NCBI GenBank assembly: GCA_017545665.1
Contig: JAFWKQ010000116.1
Span: 1 to 64,000, forward strand
Direction of reading: 5' to 3'
Source: Atopobiaceae bacterium
Lineage (GTDB): Bacteria > Actinomycetota > Coriobacteriia > Coriobacteriales > Atopobiaceae
Length of the DNA stretch: 64,000 nucleotides
In this document: piece after piece, positions 19,667 through 28,347 of the stretch
How positions within the stretch are numbered: the stretch's first letter is position 1
Layout of the letters: the number at the start of each line of letters is the position of its first letter
Position numbers and translations under genes: made by a program
Notes under the pieces: model-generated
Told to the model about the DNA's origin: nothing
Databases searched by the model: none
The model's input: only the letters and a program-made list of their open reading frames with translations

Positions 19667-20296
19667 CTAGAACCCCAACGTATCGTTGACCAGAATCACG
19701 TGGATTCGTCCCTCGTGGCGCGAGTAGCGCGTCATGAGGAACTGGCAGCAAATCGTGTCGGGCGACTTGCAGTCAACGCAAGACCCAGTTTTCGAGCACG
19801 GCGTATTGAGGCCAAAGCGCTGCACGTTTATGGGGGCAGCCACGTTGCGCGCACGCTTCATGGCCCCGTCCACGTCGTCGCACACCTTGTTCATGCCAAC
19901 CACAAAGACGACCTTCTTCGGCCCTTGGGCTATGGCCGACACGCGATTGGCGTTGCCGTCTATGTTAATGAGCACGCCATCCTCCGTCATCGCGTTTGCG
20001 CTCGACAAGAACACGTCCGCGTCATACGCTGCCAACATAGCCGCACGCTTGTCTTTGTAGTCGTCACGGTCTATGAAGTTGTAGTCGCCCTGCTTGAGCG
20101 CATCGGGCAATCCAATGGCATGTACGCTCTCGCCGCCGCCCATGGTTACGCTGCTGCCCTCGGGAATGAGCTCAAGCGCTATTCGCAACGCCTCCTCCCT
20201 GCTGGGTGCGTAATAACCCGTCATATTGCGCGAGGCCAGGCCCTTGATTACCTTGATTGCCAAAAGCTCGTTTCGCTTGAATTCGAACTCGTTCAT
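19667..20296 (-). CDS. LUD-domain protein (lactate utilisation/DUF162 type)
   Basis: 209 residues of the LUD family, related to LutC and the C-terminal part of LutB. Motifs include GYYAPSREEALRIALELIP, VTMGGGESV, DVFLSSANAMTEDGVLINIDG and GPKKVVFVVGMNKV. A C-terminal cysteine set (NTPCSKTGSCVDCKSPDTICC) could bind metal or an iron-sulfur cluster. Single-gene LUD proteins of anaerobes have no firm function; a redox role is inferred. The start is set by GGAGGGGAG. It lies 67 bases after the NifX-like gene, probably in an operon. Confidence 0.88.
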   Translation of the reverse strand: MNEFEFKRNELLAIKVIKGLASRNMTGYYAPSREEALRIALELIPEGSSVTMGGGESVHAIGLPDALKQGDYNFIDRDDYKDKRAAMLAAYDADVFLSSANAMTEDGVLINIDGNANRVSAIAQGPKKVVFVVGMNKVCDDVDGAMKRARNVAAPINVQRFGLNTPCSKTGSCVDCKSPDTICCQFLMTRYSRHEGRIHVILVNDTLGF

Positions 20297-20363
20297 CTTC
20301 TCTCCCCTCCATCGTTTAAAATTTGTCCCACACGACACCATGTGACGACACATCGTCTTGCCG

Positions 20364-20729
20364 CTAATGCTTGCAGATGTCATCCTCCCCCATGAGCGTA
20401 ATGTCGCCTGCCACAAACTTTACTAGTACATCGCCCACGCCAGGCGTCTCACGGTCCACATACACCTTTACGCCGGCCTGCGTAAAGCGCGTGAACGGCG
20501 GATATCCCATTCCCGCAGTTATGATGGCATCGGCACCCAAGCCCATCACGTGCTCAATCACACCGCCACACCCCATTGCATCGTGATCGGCGTTCTTTAC
20601 CGCCGTTACCGACAAGGGCTTCATGCTCTCGTCCAAATCAACCACGGTAAGCCATGGGGCATGGCCAAAGTGACCACTTCGCATGCTGTCCAGAGTCTCG
20701 TCCGTTTCGCAGGGCACCACTACGCGCAT
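20364..20729 (-). CDS. NifX/NifB-associated domain protein (dinitrogenase iron-molybdenum cofactor family)
   Basis: A 121-residue small soluble protein of the NifX/NafY/YedF-neighbour fold that carries iron-sulfur or metal cofactors in other systems. Features are MRVVVPC at the N-terminus, the HFGHAPWLTVVDLD strand, and the MGCGGVIEHVMGLGADAIITAGMG loop. GAGAGGAA precedes the ATG. No nitrogenase genes are present, as is usual for anaerobes carrying orphan members. Likely co-transcribed with the LUD gene. Confidence 0.88.
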   Translation of the reverse strand: MRVVVPCETDETLDSMRSGHFGHAPWLTVVDLDESMKPLSVTAVKNADHDAMGCGGVIEHVMGLGADAIITAGMGYPPFTRFTQAGVKVYVDRETPGVGDVLVKFVAGDITLMGEDDICKH

Positions 20730-20835
20730 AATGCGTTCCTCTCACTATGAATACATCTCGTAGGAAGGTATTCTAACGCAACGCAGACGCCATGCGCACA
20801 TGAAGGAACGACCTGGGTCCTACACGCCTTCCACA

Positions 20836-20931
20836 TCCCGCTCTCCTGCGCCAGCCCGCATATGGCTCCGTGCTCGCTTCGCTCGCTCACTTCGTGAGTC
20901 GCCATATGCGGGTCGGCGCAGGAGAGCGGGA
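20836..20931. repeat. Family A palindrome copy 3
   Basis: 30-base arms at 20836-20865 and 20902-20931 pair with two adjacent mismatches around the family A core. It lies just past the GntR gene stop. Confidence 0.88.
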
Positions 20932-20950
20932 TTCGAACGGCGCACACACC

Positions 20951-21703
20951 TCAAACCAAGTCCTCGCGCGTCGTCTCGCTGCACAGGACGCATCGGTTGG
21001 CCGGCAGCCAGACGCTCCCCCACTCAAAGGGCGTACCGTCATCGAGCCGAACGAGCTGATCCATGTTGAGCACCGGCGCATGTTCGTCGCATTGCAACCA
21101 CACACCGCGCGCCGTACCTGCCACACAAGCGCTATAGGTAACCGCGGAGTGGCCAATGTCGCGACCGCTCGTGCGCTCCACGGCGGAAAACACGCTCTCG
21201 CGCTCAAAGTCCGCCTCTTCCAAACCGGGGCACGCCACCATGTTAAGGTGGCTCTCTATGAACATAACGGGCTTGCTCCGCACCGAACGAACGCGGGTAA
21301 GAAAGAGGTGCCTCTCTCCACGACGTAGACCCAGGCGTTTTGCGCATATCTCACCAGCCGGCTCCACGCGCTGCTCTATAACGTGCGTCGTATAGGGAAT
21401 GTCCTGCTCGTCCATGGATTCGGCAAACGACAGGAGCCGCGTGTTGCTTGGCCGTGCCATTAAGGGCTGGGTTACAAACGTACCCCGTCCCCTCTGCTTG
21501 GTCAGCAATCCCTCGTCCACTAACGTCTGGATGCCCCTGTGCACGGTTCCGCGCGAAAGGCCCAGCATCTCCATAAGCTCATGCTCCGAAGGTACGGGCT
21601 CTCCGACACCCCACTCCCTGGCATAGATCTTCTCGCGCACCAAATCCGAAACTTGTTCGTACAGGAGCGCCTCAGAATCCTTTCGCACGCTATTCTTGTT
21701 CAT
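20951..21703 (-). CDS. GntR-family transcriptional regulator with UTRA domain
   Basis: 250 residues. An N-terminal winged HTH (VPSEHELMEMLGLSRGTVHRG, about residues 35-56) is followed by a UTRA effector domain (residues about 90-245), the HutC-subfamily layout that usually senses sugar phosphates or related small molecules. The ATG at 21703 has GGGAGG upstream, inside the last codons of the preceding gene: the two frames overlap by 14 bases, implying coupled translation. Targets are unknown; nearby sugar genes are candidates. Confidence 0.92.
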   Translation of the reverse strand: MNKNSVRKDSEALLYEQVSDLVREKIYAREWGVGEPVPSEHELMEMLGLSRGTVHRGIQTLVDEGLLTKQRGRGTFVTQPLMARPSNTRLLSFAESMDEQDIPYTTHVIEQRVEPAGEICAKRLGLRRGERHLFLTRVRSVRSKPVMFIESHLNMVACPGLEEADFERESVFSAVERTSGRDIGHSAVTYSACVAGTARGVWLQCDEHAPVLNMDQLVRLDDGTPFEWGSVWLPANRCVLCSETTREDLV

Positions 21704-22388
21704 TGACCGGCCTCCCCAAATACGTGGGATTCCCTCCGCGTGCATGCACATGCAGCCCCTCACGCAGCACGCCGTCAACCTCAGCAAAGGTCTGTTCAAA
21801 GTACTCTGGCGAGAGAAGCGCGTACGAGGAAGCGGGCTCAACGTCTTTTGCTTGGTTTTGGTGCACGATACGCTCTTGCGCCCGCACGGCCGCAATTACG
21901 TCCTCAGACGCTATGGGATACTGCGCAAAGCGCGCGCATGCACGTATGAGTTTCTCGTCAATCTGGGGGACCGACGATATTCTGAGCGTTCGCCCAAACG
22001 CATCGAAATCGGCTTGCTTTTTAATGCGTGTCCGCTCGCCAGGCTTCACCCCTATTCGGGCAATGTACTCATTGGTACGTAGGTTGTAATAGTGGTCGCA
22101 CAGCAGATGCGCCCACGCGCCGAGCGTAAGGTCGTCCGTTTGGGCTCCAGACGCATAGAGTTCATAGAAACGCGCTGCATTGGGTGTGGGAACGTAACGC
22201 GGATCGGCAAAGTGGGTCTCTTTATATGCAATCTTGTGAGAAATGGGCTGAACAACATAGCCCACGTAAATGTCGGGAACAAAGTTGCCAAACAAAAACA
22301 GGTTCTTATCTCGTATGCCCAGCTGGTCCAACGACTCGCTCGCAAAGAGCCGTTCCACATGGGCCGTATGTATATTCCAACTCGGCAT
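21690..22388 (-). CDS. Zinc-dependent phospholipase C-like protein
   Basis: 232 residues with the pattern of zinc-dependent phospholipase C-like helical proteins: MPSWNIHTAH at the N-terminus, GNFVPDIYVGY, HFADPR, and LGAWAHLLCDHYYN, where the Trp, His and Asp residues would form the metal site. There is no signal peptide, so it is likely intracellular and the lipase activity is doubtful. GGGAGGGG precedes the start. It overlaps the GntR regulator by 14 bases in the same operon. Confidence 0.75.
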   Translation of the reverse strand: MPSWNIHTAHVERLFASESLDQLGIRDKNLFLFGNFVPDIYVGYVVQPISHKIAYKETHFADPRYVPTPNAARFYELYASGAQTDDLTLGAWAHLLCDHYYNLRTNEYIARIGVKPGERTRIKKQADFDAFGRTLRISSVPQIDEKLIRACARFAQYPIASEDVIAAVRAQERIVHQNQAKDVEPASSYALLSPEYFEQTFAEVDGVLREGLHVHARGGNPTYLGRPVNEQE

Positions 22389-22437
22389 ATGCCCCTCCCT
22401 TATGCAACGGAAATCAGTTTAGCGCATTCAAAGTGGG

Positions 22438-22524
22438 CATTGGGTACAAAGGGGACTGTCCCCTTTCATTGGGTACAAAGGGGACTGTCCCCTTTCATTG
22501 GGTACAAAGGGGACTGTCCCCTTT
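22438..22524. repeat. Three tandem 29-bp units with family B palindrome
   Basis: Units start at 22438, 22467 and 22496, each CATTGGGTACAAAGGGGACT then GTCCCCTTT, identical except at the last 3' end. Each contains the GGGGACTGTCCCC palindrome. The array lies upstream of the phospholipase-like gene. Confidence 0.92.
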
Positions 22525-22568
22525 GGCCCGCTTTTCCCTGCAGTTGGAACCAGGAAGGCCAAAAAACT

Positions 22569-22601
22569 CCCTGGCCACGCAACGTACGTAACCAGGGAGC
22601 C
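22569..22601 (-). terminator. Rho-independent terminator
   Basis: On the minus strand CTCCCTGG pairs with CCAGGGAG and is followed by a run of six T. It lies 33 bases past the stop of the small membrane protein gene. Confidence 0.8.
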
Positions 22602-22633
22602 TCATGCGAACAAAAACAAGCGCTAAGCCAAGA

Positions 22634-23080
22634 TTATTTGCCAGCCTCGGTCTTGATGTTGTTGGCAATCCAGAACATAAGACCCGAAAGAGCGAGACCA
22701 ACCAAGCTGCTGGCCTGGAATCCACCATTCACGATGGACATGATGATGCCAATTACGGAGAAGGCCAGACCGATGATGGCGAGAACCCACACAGGCATAA
22801 TCTTCTGGTTGTCGTTTGCGGCACGAATACCAAGAATGCCCTCAATCAGGGAAATGGCGCCACTGACAACAGAAACAATGGTAATAATCGTGAGACCGCC
22901 AGTCGCCACTGCCTGCATGCTGGAATCAACCCCAGCTTCTGCCAGCTGAGCACTCGAAGCCGCGCCAACCATGCCGCCTGCAACGCCTGTCATAATTGCA
23001 AACAAAATGGCAATTGCACCACCGATTATGTTGAGGATCGAAATGACCAACAACGCTTTCTGAGAACCGGAACGCTCCAT
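22634..23080 (-). CDS. Small multi-pass membrane protein
   Basis: 148 residues, not recognised by name. Four hydrophobic segments are visible: about 9-30 (ALLVISILNIIGGAIAILFA), 62-85, 95-117 and 122-140, giving a DUF4064-like tetraspan profile. Polar loops are short. Start MERSGSQKAL at 23080 is preceded by GGAAGAGAGG; an in-frame upstream ATG lacks a site. It is monocistronic with its own terminator. Confidence 0.82.
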   Translation of the reverse strand: MERSGSQKALLVISILNIIGGAIAILFAIMTGVAGGMVGAASSAQLAEAGVDSSMQAVATGGLTIITIVSVVSGAISLIEGILGIRAANDNQKIMPVWVLAIIGLAFSVIGIIMSIVNGGFQASSLVGLALSGLMFWIANNIKTEAGK

Positions 23081-23279
23081 AACATACCTCTCTTCCTTCG
23101 TCAGCCCGCCCTTTGCGAGCTGTGGATACCCTAATGGAGGGTACCTTATTATATGTCCATATGCCATGAGTTCAAGCGCAAACTTATATATGCTTTGAAG
23201 TTATTGCACAAACCGTAACACGTTGATCGTAACATGGACGTACGCGCACGCCTTGCACTGACAAATGGCATTTGGCTCG

Positions 23280-23975
23280 CTATATCCGCACAATCGCCTG
23301 TTCGACGATTCGTGCGCTTCGACGCCCCGCCTCAACCTTGAAGGTCGAGTAGTCCACATGTGCCCCGCCATCCGCCTGGTCCGAGATAGCACGTACCACC
23401 ACAAAGGGCACCTGCGCCAAATAGCAGGCTTGCGCAACGCCTGCGCCCTCCATCTCGGCGCAAAGCGCTCCAAATCGGGAGACGATGGTATCCTTCGCCT
23501 TGGCGTCACTCACGAACAGATCGCCCGTGGCAATGCGTCCCACATACACATTCACCTCGGGGGCAACCTGTTGCGTAATCTCCACGAGGGTATCCCTCAG
23601 ACGATCGTCCGCCTTAAACGCAAGGCAGTCTATGTCTGGAATCCGACCGACTTCGTGACCGAGTGCACTGGCATCCACATCGTGTTGCACCAAGTCGTCA
23701 GAAACCACTATGTCACCTATGCGCAGGCGCTCATCCAACGCTCCTGCGGCACCGGTATTCACAACGGCGCCCACACCAAAGTGCTCAATGAGGGCAAAGG
23801 CGCACAGGGCAGCGCCGACCTTGCCCATGCCACAGTTCACCACGACGGTCTCTGTCGTGCCTAGCATACCTTCATAGAAGTCCCTGCCCAAAAGCGAGCT
23901 CTGTCGCACAGCTGTAAGGCTCTCCTTTATCAAAGCGATTTCGGTTTCTTCCGCGCCAATTATGCCAACCTTCAT
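23280..23975 (-). CDS. mtnN: 5'-methylthioadenosine/S-adenosylhomocysteine nucleosidase
   Basis: 231 residues, the normal length for the Pfs/MtnN family. Motifs are KVGIIGAEETEI at the N-terminus, VVVNCGMGKVGAA, NTGAAGAL, and the substrate/catalytic EMEGAGVAQAC and AISDQAD regions. It cleaves adenine from MTA and SAH in methionine salvage and detoxification of SAM by-products, which suits the radical SAM enzyme in this window. A weak GGGGCGGAA site precedes the start at 23975. Confidence 0.95.
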   Translation of the reverse strand: MKVGIIGAEETEIALIKESLTAVRQSSLLGRDFYEGMLGTTETVVVNCGMGKVGAALCAFALIEHFGVGAVVNTGAAGALDERLRIGDIVVSDDLVQHDVDASALGHEVGRIPDIDCLAFKADDRLRDTLVEITQQVAPEVNVYVGRIATGDLFVSDAKAKDTIVSRFGALCAEMEGAGVAQACYLAQVPFVVVRAISDQADGGAHVDYSTFKVEAGRRSARIVEQAIVRI

Positions 23976-24079
23976 TTCCGCCCCAATCACCCCGCGTATC
24001 CAAATACAAAAATGCTTTAGAACGAACACGCCACAATCCTTGTGCCAATCCAAAAGCAGGTGTTTTTTATCGTCGTATT

Positions 24080-24223
24080 CTATATGGATTCATCGACAAG
24101 CGCGACCAAAAACGCAATCACCACACTGAGCGCGATGAGCCTTGGCATTCTGGTGTCTTCGCTCTGCAGAAGCCCAAACAGGGCCATAGCGATGGCGACG
24201 GCGACGGCGACGGCGACCATCAT
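24080..24223 (-). CDS. Possible small two-helix membrane protein
   Basis: 47 residues: two hydrophobic stretches (VAVAVAVAIAMALFGLL and LIALSVVIAFLVALV) joined by QSEDTRMPR. The ATG pair at 24223 has AGAGGG upstream. The frame stays open and protein-like (TYEILSDGPLGS) further upstream without an obvious start, so the true N-terminus may be longer. It follows the pheT terminator. Could be a non-coding open frame. Confidence 0.4.
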   Translation of the reverse strand: MMVAVAVAVAIAMALFGLLQSEDTRMPRLIALSVVIAFLVALVDESI

Positions 24224-24317
24224 ATCGCAAGCCCTCTTCTCTGGACTCGTGTTTGAGCCCAGCGGTCCATCCGAGAGTATCTCGTACGTGGGTCCTTGGA
24301 CCTGAAACCACAGCTTA

Positions 24318-24368
24318 GGGAAAGGCCCCAGATTAGGGTCAAAAAACCCAAACCTGGGACCTGCCCCC
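24318..24368. terminator. Long imperfect hairpin after pheT, family C copy 3
   Basis: Imperfect arms at 24318-24339 and 24346-24367 carry GGCCCC and GGGACCTG signatures of the family C terminators around an A-rich loop. It lies just past the pheT stop. Confidence 0.7.
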
Positions 24369-24385
24369 GACTTGGTGTCCAAGCC

Positions 24386-26863
24386 TTACGAACGCACCTC
24401 TCCGCCCGTGCTCTTAAGCACCTTGGTGAGCAGACGATTGTGCGCCTTCTCCACTTCCTTGGATGTCAGCGTGTGATCGTCCGCCCTATACGTCAGCGAG
24501 AAGGCCATGGACTTCTTGTTCACACCCACGCGCTTGGGATCGCGATACACGTCGAACAGGCGAACGTCGCGCAAGAGCTTGCCGCCCGCAGAGGTAATGC
24601 GCTGCACGAGCTGCTCGTAGGTCATGCTCTCGTCCACCACTATTGCCAAGTCCATCTCCACCCCAGGAAGCGTGGGCACGTCCTGGTACGGCAAACGGTC
24701 TTGTGCCAGACGCAGAAGCATGCCTACGTTGAGCTCAAAGCCAATAACGGGCTCGTGGATTCCAAAGAGATCGAGCGTCCTTGGGTGGATGTTGCCCACC
24801 CATCCAAGCACGGACCCACGCACCACAACCTCAGCGGCAAGGCCTGGTTGTAGCCAAGCGGTGCTTTCGGCTTCGGGAATGCGATAGCGCACCTTTTGGA
24901 CGCGCAACTTGTCCAACAGTTCCTCCACCACGCCCTTGGCATCGAAGAAGTCGAGCTGAGGATACCTACGGTTCCAGGTGTCGTCATCCCAAGAGCCGGA
25001 GAGCACGCCCGCCACGAAGGTCTCCTCGTCTGGTAGGCTCTTGTTCGCACGGCCAAACAGCAAGCGCCCAATCTCGTACAGATGCACGTTGTTGACGCCG
25101 TGGTCCTTGTTGTATGCAACGGCGCGAAGAAGACCGGGCAGCAGGTCGCGACGCATCTCGGACTGCTCGCTCACCAGCGGACGAATGATCTTTACCGCCT
25201 TCCCCTTAACCTCGCGCGCCATGCCCATACGTGCCAAGTCGCGCGGGTCGGCAAAGCAATAGGTGGTTGTCTCGCACAAACCACAGGCACGCAGCGCCTT
25301 GCCAATCATGCGAATGCGCTGTTGGTCCACCGTAAGACCGCCGGCGTGATTGCGTGCGGCCGGCAGCGTGGGCTCGACGTCGCCCTCACCCCACAGGCGA
25401 ACGATCTCCTCCACAAGGTCGATCTCGCGAGTGAGGTCGGGACGGTTTGTGGGTGCCACCACCTGCAGCACGCCCGACTCCTCCATCGTCACGGCGCATC
25501 CGAGCCTTTTGAGCCTACGTACCATGAAATCGTCCTCAATGGGCGCGCCACAGATGGCGCGCACGCGATCGCAACGCAAGGCAATCGGAGCGGCTTCGAT
25601 TTTGCCGGGGTACACGTCCACCATGCCACGCACTACCTCGGCACCGCAGCACTCCTCAAAGAGGGCAGCAGCCACATTGGAGACCACGTCGCACGCATCC
25701 GCATCGACCTGACGCTCGTAGCGGATGGATGCCTCGCTCATGAGTCCCAGGCTACGACTCGTGCGACTGATGCATCCCGAGTCGAAGCAGGCGCTCTCCA
25801 AAAGCACGTCTACGGTGCCGTCGTCAATATCGGAATTCAGGCCACCCATCACGCCCGCAAGTGCAACCGCACGCTCGTCTCCGTCCGAAATCACCAGCAT
25901 GTCGGGAGTGAGTGCACGATCCTGCTCGTCAAGCGTAGTGAGGTGCTCGCCCTCATGGGCCAGGCGAACCACGATATGGCGCTTTCCGTCGCGCTCCTCC
26001 AATTTGCCCAAGTCAAACGCATGCAACGGTTGGCCGGTAAGGAACATGACGTAGTTTGTCACGTCCACCACGTTGTTTATGGGACGCGCGCCCGCCGCCG
26101 TCACGCGTTTGGCCAGCCATTCGGGCGAGGGGCCGATCTTCACGTTGCGAACCACGCGCGCCGTGTAGCGACTGCAGAGCGCTGGGTCGTCAATGTGCAC
26201 GTCAACCATGCTGTGAACGTCATCCTCGCCTTGAGGTCCCACGCCATGCTCCTGCTGCACCGCAGGAAGCGTAATATGCGTATCCACATCGTAGATGGCA
26301 CTCACTTCCGTGGCGACGCCCGTCATGGAAAGGCAGTCGGGCCGATTCGGCGTCATCTCGCAGTCAAGCACCGTATCGGACAAGCCCTTGTATTCGGCAA
26401 AGGGCATGCCCACCGGAGCGTCAGGCGGAAGGATCATGATGCCTTGATGGTCTCCGCCAAGGCCCAACTCTCGCTCCGAGCAGTTCATGCCACACGACTC
26501 AATGCCACGGAGCTTGGATTTCTTGATCTTGAAGTCGCCCGGCAACACGGCCCCGATCATGGCAACCACGATCTTGTCATCCTGCTCGAAGTTCTGGGCG
26601 CCACACACGATCTGCAGTGGCTCGGGGTTTCCGTCCGCGTCGACGTTTTGAGTTCCCACGCCCACCTTGCAGAGCCACATGTGATCGGAATTGGGATGAG
26701 GTTCCTTGCTGAGGACCTGACCGATTACCACGTGGTCCAAATCTGCGCCCACGCGCTCCACACCCTCTACCTCGGTACCGGTGCGGGTGAACTCTGCCAC
26801 CAGCTCTTGGGGATCATCCGGAATATCCACCAGCTCTTTGAGCCATTCGTAACTTACGCGCAT
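24386..26863 (-). CDS. pheT: Phenylalanine--tRNA ligase beta subunit
   Basis: 825 residues, full length. Starts MRVSYEWLKELVDIP; contains the EMAP-like tRNA-binding domain (about 40-155), the B3/B4 editing domain (about 215-390), B5 (about 410-480) and a C-terminal anticodon-binding FDX-ACB domain ending in the last 95 residues (LPYQDVPTLPGVEMDLAIV). Forms an alpha2-beta2 enzyme with PheS that charges tRNA-Phe. GAGAGG precedes the start, 28 bases after pheS; both are under the pheS T-box. Confidence 0.98.
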   Translation of the reverse strand: MRVSYEWLKELVDIPDDPQELVAEFTRTGTEVEGVERVGADLDHVVIGQVLSKEPHPNSDHMWLCKVGVGTQNVDADGNPEPLQIVCGAQNFEQDDKIVVAMIGAVLPGDFKIKKSKLRGIESCGMNCSERELGLGGDHQGIMILPPDAPVGMPFAEYKGLSDTVLDCEMTPNRPDCLSMTGVATEVSAIYDVDTHITLPAVQQEHGVGPQGEDDVHSMVDVHIDDPALCSRYTARVVRNVKIGPSPEWLAKRVTAAGARPINNVVDVTNYVMFLTGQPLHAFDLGKLEERDGKRHIVVRLAHEGEHLTTLDEQDRALTPDMLVISDGDERAVALAGVMGGLNSDIDDGTVDVLLESACFDSGCISRTSRSLGLMSEASIRYERQVDADACDVVSNVAAALFEECCGAEVVRGMVDVYPGKIEAAPIALRCDRVRAICGAPIEDDFMVRRLKRLGCAVTMEESGVLQVVAPTNRPDLTREIDLVEEIVRLWGEGDVEPTLPAARNHAGGLTVDQQRIRMIGKALRACGLCETTTYCFADPRDLARMGMAREVKGKAVKIIRPLVSEQSEMRRDLLPGLLRAVAYNKDHGVNNVHLYEIGRLLFGRANKSLPDEETFVAGVLSGSWDDDTWNRRYPQLDFFDAKGVVEELLDKLRVQKVRYRIPEAESTAWLQPGLAAEVVVRGSVLGWVGNIHPRTLDLFGIHEPVIGFELNVGMLLRLAQDRLPYQDVPTLPGVEMDLAIVVDESMTYEQLVQRITSAGGKLLRDVRLFDVYRDPKRVGVNKKSMAFSLTYRADDHTLTSKEVEKAHNRLLTKVLKSTGGEVRS

Positions 26864-26891
26864 TTGCTTGCCTCTCTTACTAACGTGTCAA

Positions 26892-27959
26892 CTAGAACTG
26901 ACGCAGGAAGCGCATGTCGCCTTCCATGAGCATGCGCAGGTCGGGCAGGTCGTAGCGAAGCGCCGCCACACGTTCGACGCCAATGCCAAAGGCAAAGCCG
27001 GTGTACTTCTCGGGGTCGATTCCCACGTACTCGAATACGTTGGGATCTACCATGCCACAGCCCAAAATCTCCAGCCAGCCAACGTTTTTGCAGAAGCGGC
27101 ACCCTTCTCCATGGCATACGCCACAGCTCACGTCCACCTCGCAGCTCGGCTCGGTAAACGGGAAGAAGTGCGGGCGATACCGCGTGGCCCGATCCTTGCC
27201 AAAGATCTCGCGGCAGAAGTAGTCGAGCGTTCCCTTAAGGTCGCCAAAGGTAATCCCCTCGTCGACGACCAATCCCTCTACCTGCGTGAACTGCGGTAGG
27301 TGGTTGGCGTCGGGAGTGTCGGGCCTAAAGACCGTGCCAGGGCAGATCATATAGATGGGCGGCTTGTTCTCCTCCATGTAGTGCACCTGCATGCCCGAGG
27401 TCTGCGTGCGCAACAGCACGTCGGAGTCGCCCAGTTGCAGGGGCGGCTTGCCCTCTGGCGCGTTGTCCACAATGTAGAAGGAGTCCTTTGCCGAGCGACT
27501 CGGATGGTTCTCGGGCGCATTGAGCGCCGTAAAGTTATAGTAGGTCGTCTCCACGTAAGGACCGTCGGCCACGATGTAGCCGAGGCTGCAGAAGATGTCC
27601 TCTATCTCTTCGCGAATCTGGCTGATAAGATGCTGCGTACCCAGCGACAAGCTCCTGCCGGGCAACGTGACGTCGGAAGCCTCAGCCTCCATGCGCGCAT
27701 TCAGCTCCTCCTTGGCCAGTTCGAGCTTACGCTGCTTTAGCGCCTCGTCCACATTTGCGCGCACCGTATTTGCCATCTTTCCCATGGCTGGGCGCTCTTC
27801 GGGTGGAATCTTACCCATCATGCGCATAATGGAGGTAAGCGATCCCTTCTTTCCCAGAACCTGAACGCGCAGCTGCTCAAGCGATTCCATGGAAGTTGCC
27901 TCGGCCAGGTTTTTTATGACCTGCTCCTGAATCGCCCTGAGATCGTCTTGCATTGCCAT
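26892..27959 (-). CDS. pheS: Phenylalanine--tRNA ligase alpha subunit
   Basis: 355 residues. An N-terminal coiled coil (about 1-90) reaches to the tRNA; the class II catalytic core carries motif 2-like residues in RTQTSGMQVHYMEE and RPDTPDANHLPQFTQVEG, and motif 3 as GFAFGIGVERVAALRY. The GCG/CxxC part (CGVCHGEGCRFCKNVGWLEI) is common in this subunit. It catalyses Phe activation with PheT. AAAGGG lies eight bases before the ATG at 27959. A T-box leader precedes it. Confidence 0.98.
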   Translation of the reverse strand: MAMQDDLRAIQEQVIKNLAEATSMESLEQLRVQVLGKKGSLTSIMRMMGKIPPEERPAMGKMANTVRANVDEALKQRKLELAKEELNARMEAEASDVTLPGRSLSLGTQHLISQIREEIEDIFCSLGYIVADGPYVETTYYNFTALNAPENHPSRSAKDSFYIVDNAPEGKPPLQLGDSDVLLRTQTSGMQVHYMEENKPPIYMICPGTVFRPDTPDANHLPQFTQVEGLVVDEGITFGDLKGTLDYFCREIFGKDRATRYRPHFFPFTEPSCEVDVSCGVCHGEGCRFCKNVGWLEILGCGMVDPNVFEYVGIDPEKYTGFAFGIGVERVAALRYDLPDLRMLMEGDMRFLRQF

Positions 27960-27969
27960 CTACAAAACC

Positions 27970-28262
27970 CTTTCTCTACAACAAAAACCGTCCTCGCAGC
28001 TGCGCATTCGCGCAACCCCAAGGACGGAATGATCCGCGGTACCACCTCGGTTGAGCACATCGGTTTTGTGTCCGAGCACTCCACTCGTAAGTCCCGTGTC
28101 GTGGGACAGACGGCTTCCCTACTGAGCCCGAAGATGAGCCGTTGAGGTTGCGGCTGCTGGAGTGAACTCCGCGCGTCAGCCATCGCAGGCACCTTCCAGC
28201 CAATGGGCGCCCTCTCTCTTGACCCGGCACGCAACGCACGAACCTCTCCGTCATCGCCATCG
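27970..28262 (-). ncRNA. T-box leader (tRNA-Phe sensing) of pheST
   Basis: Reading the minus strand: a stem I region with GCTGGAAGGTGCC, a likely specifier TTC (Phe) at 28164-28166 within GGAGTTCACTCC, the T-box core GAGGTGGTACCGCGG (28033-28047) and a terminator hairpin CCGTCCTTGGGG with CGAGGACGG followed by TTTTTG (about 27985-28027). Uncharged tRNA-Phe binding should favour the antiterminator and let pheST be transcribed. Specifier assignment is inferred from position; the T-box core is certain. Confidence 0.93.
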
Positions 28263-28269
28263 GGTTGGT

Positions 28270-28298
28270 AGGATAGCACAAGTGCGAGCCCTTTTCAT
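28270..28298 (-). promoter_or_regulatory. Promoter of the pheST T-box operon
   Basis: On the minus strand ATGAAA (-35, 28298-28293) is 17 bases from TATCCT (-10, 28275-28270), with a TGC extension before the -10. It sits just upstream of the leader. Confidence 0.55.
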
Positions 28299-28347
28299 TT
28301 CCTTCATCGCGGCCACAAACCTTTGGGTGCAAGGTGGAGGGGTTGTT

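Noticed and set aside
20920-20945. tRNA-like end GGGATTCGAAC next to family A copy 3
   Set aside because: The T-stem does not pair and no anticodon or D arm can be built; it is the arm of the palindrome.
22438-22524. CRISPR array suggested by three 29-bp direct repeats
   Set aside because: There are no spacers between units and no cas gene nearby.
25082-26929. A 615-codon plus-strand frame opposite pheT/pheS
   Set aside because: His/Arg-rich shadow of strongly biased codons on the real strand; no family motif.
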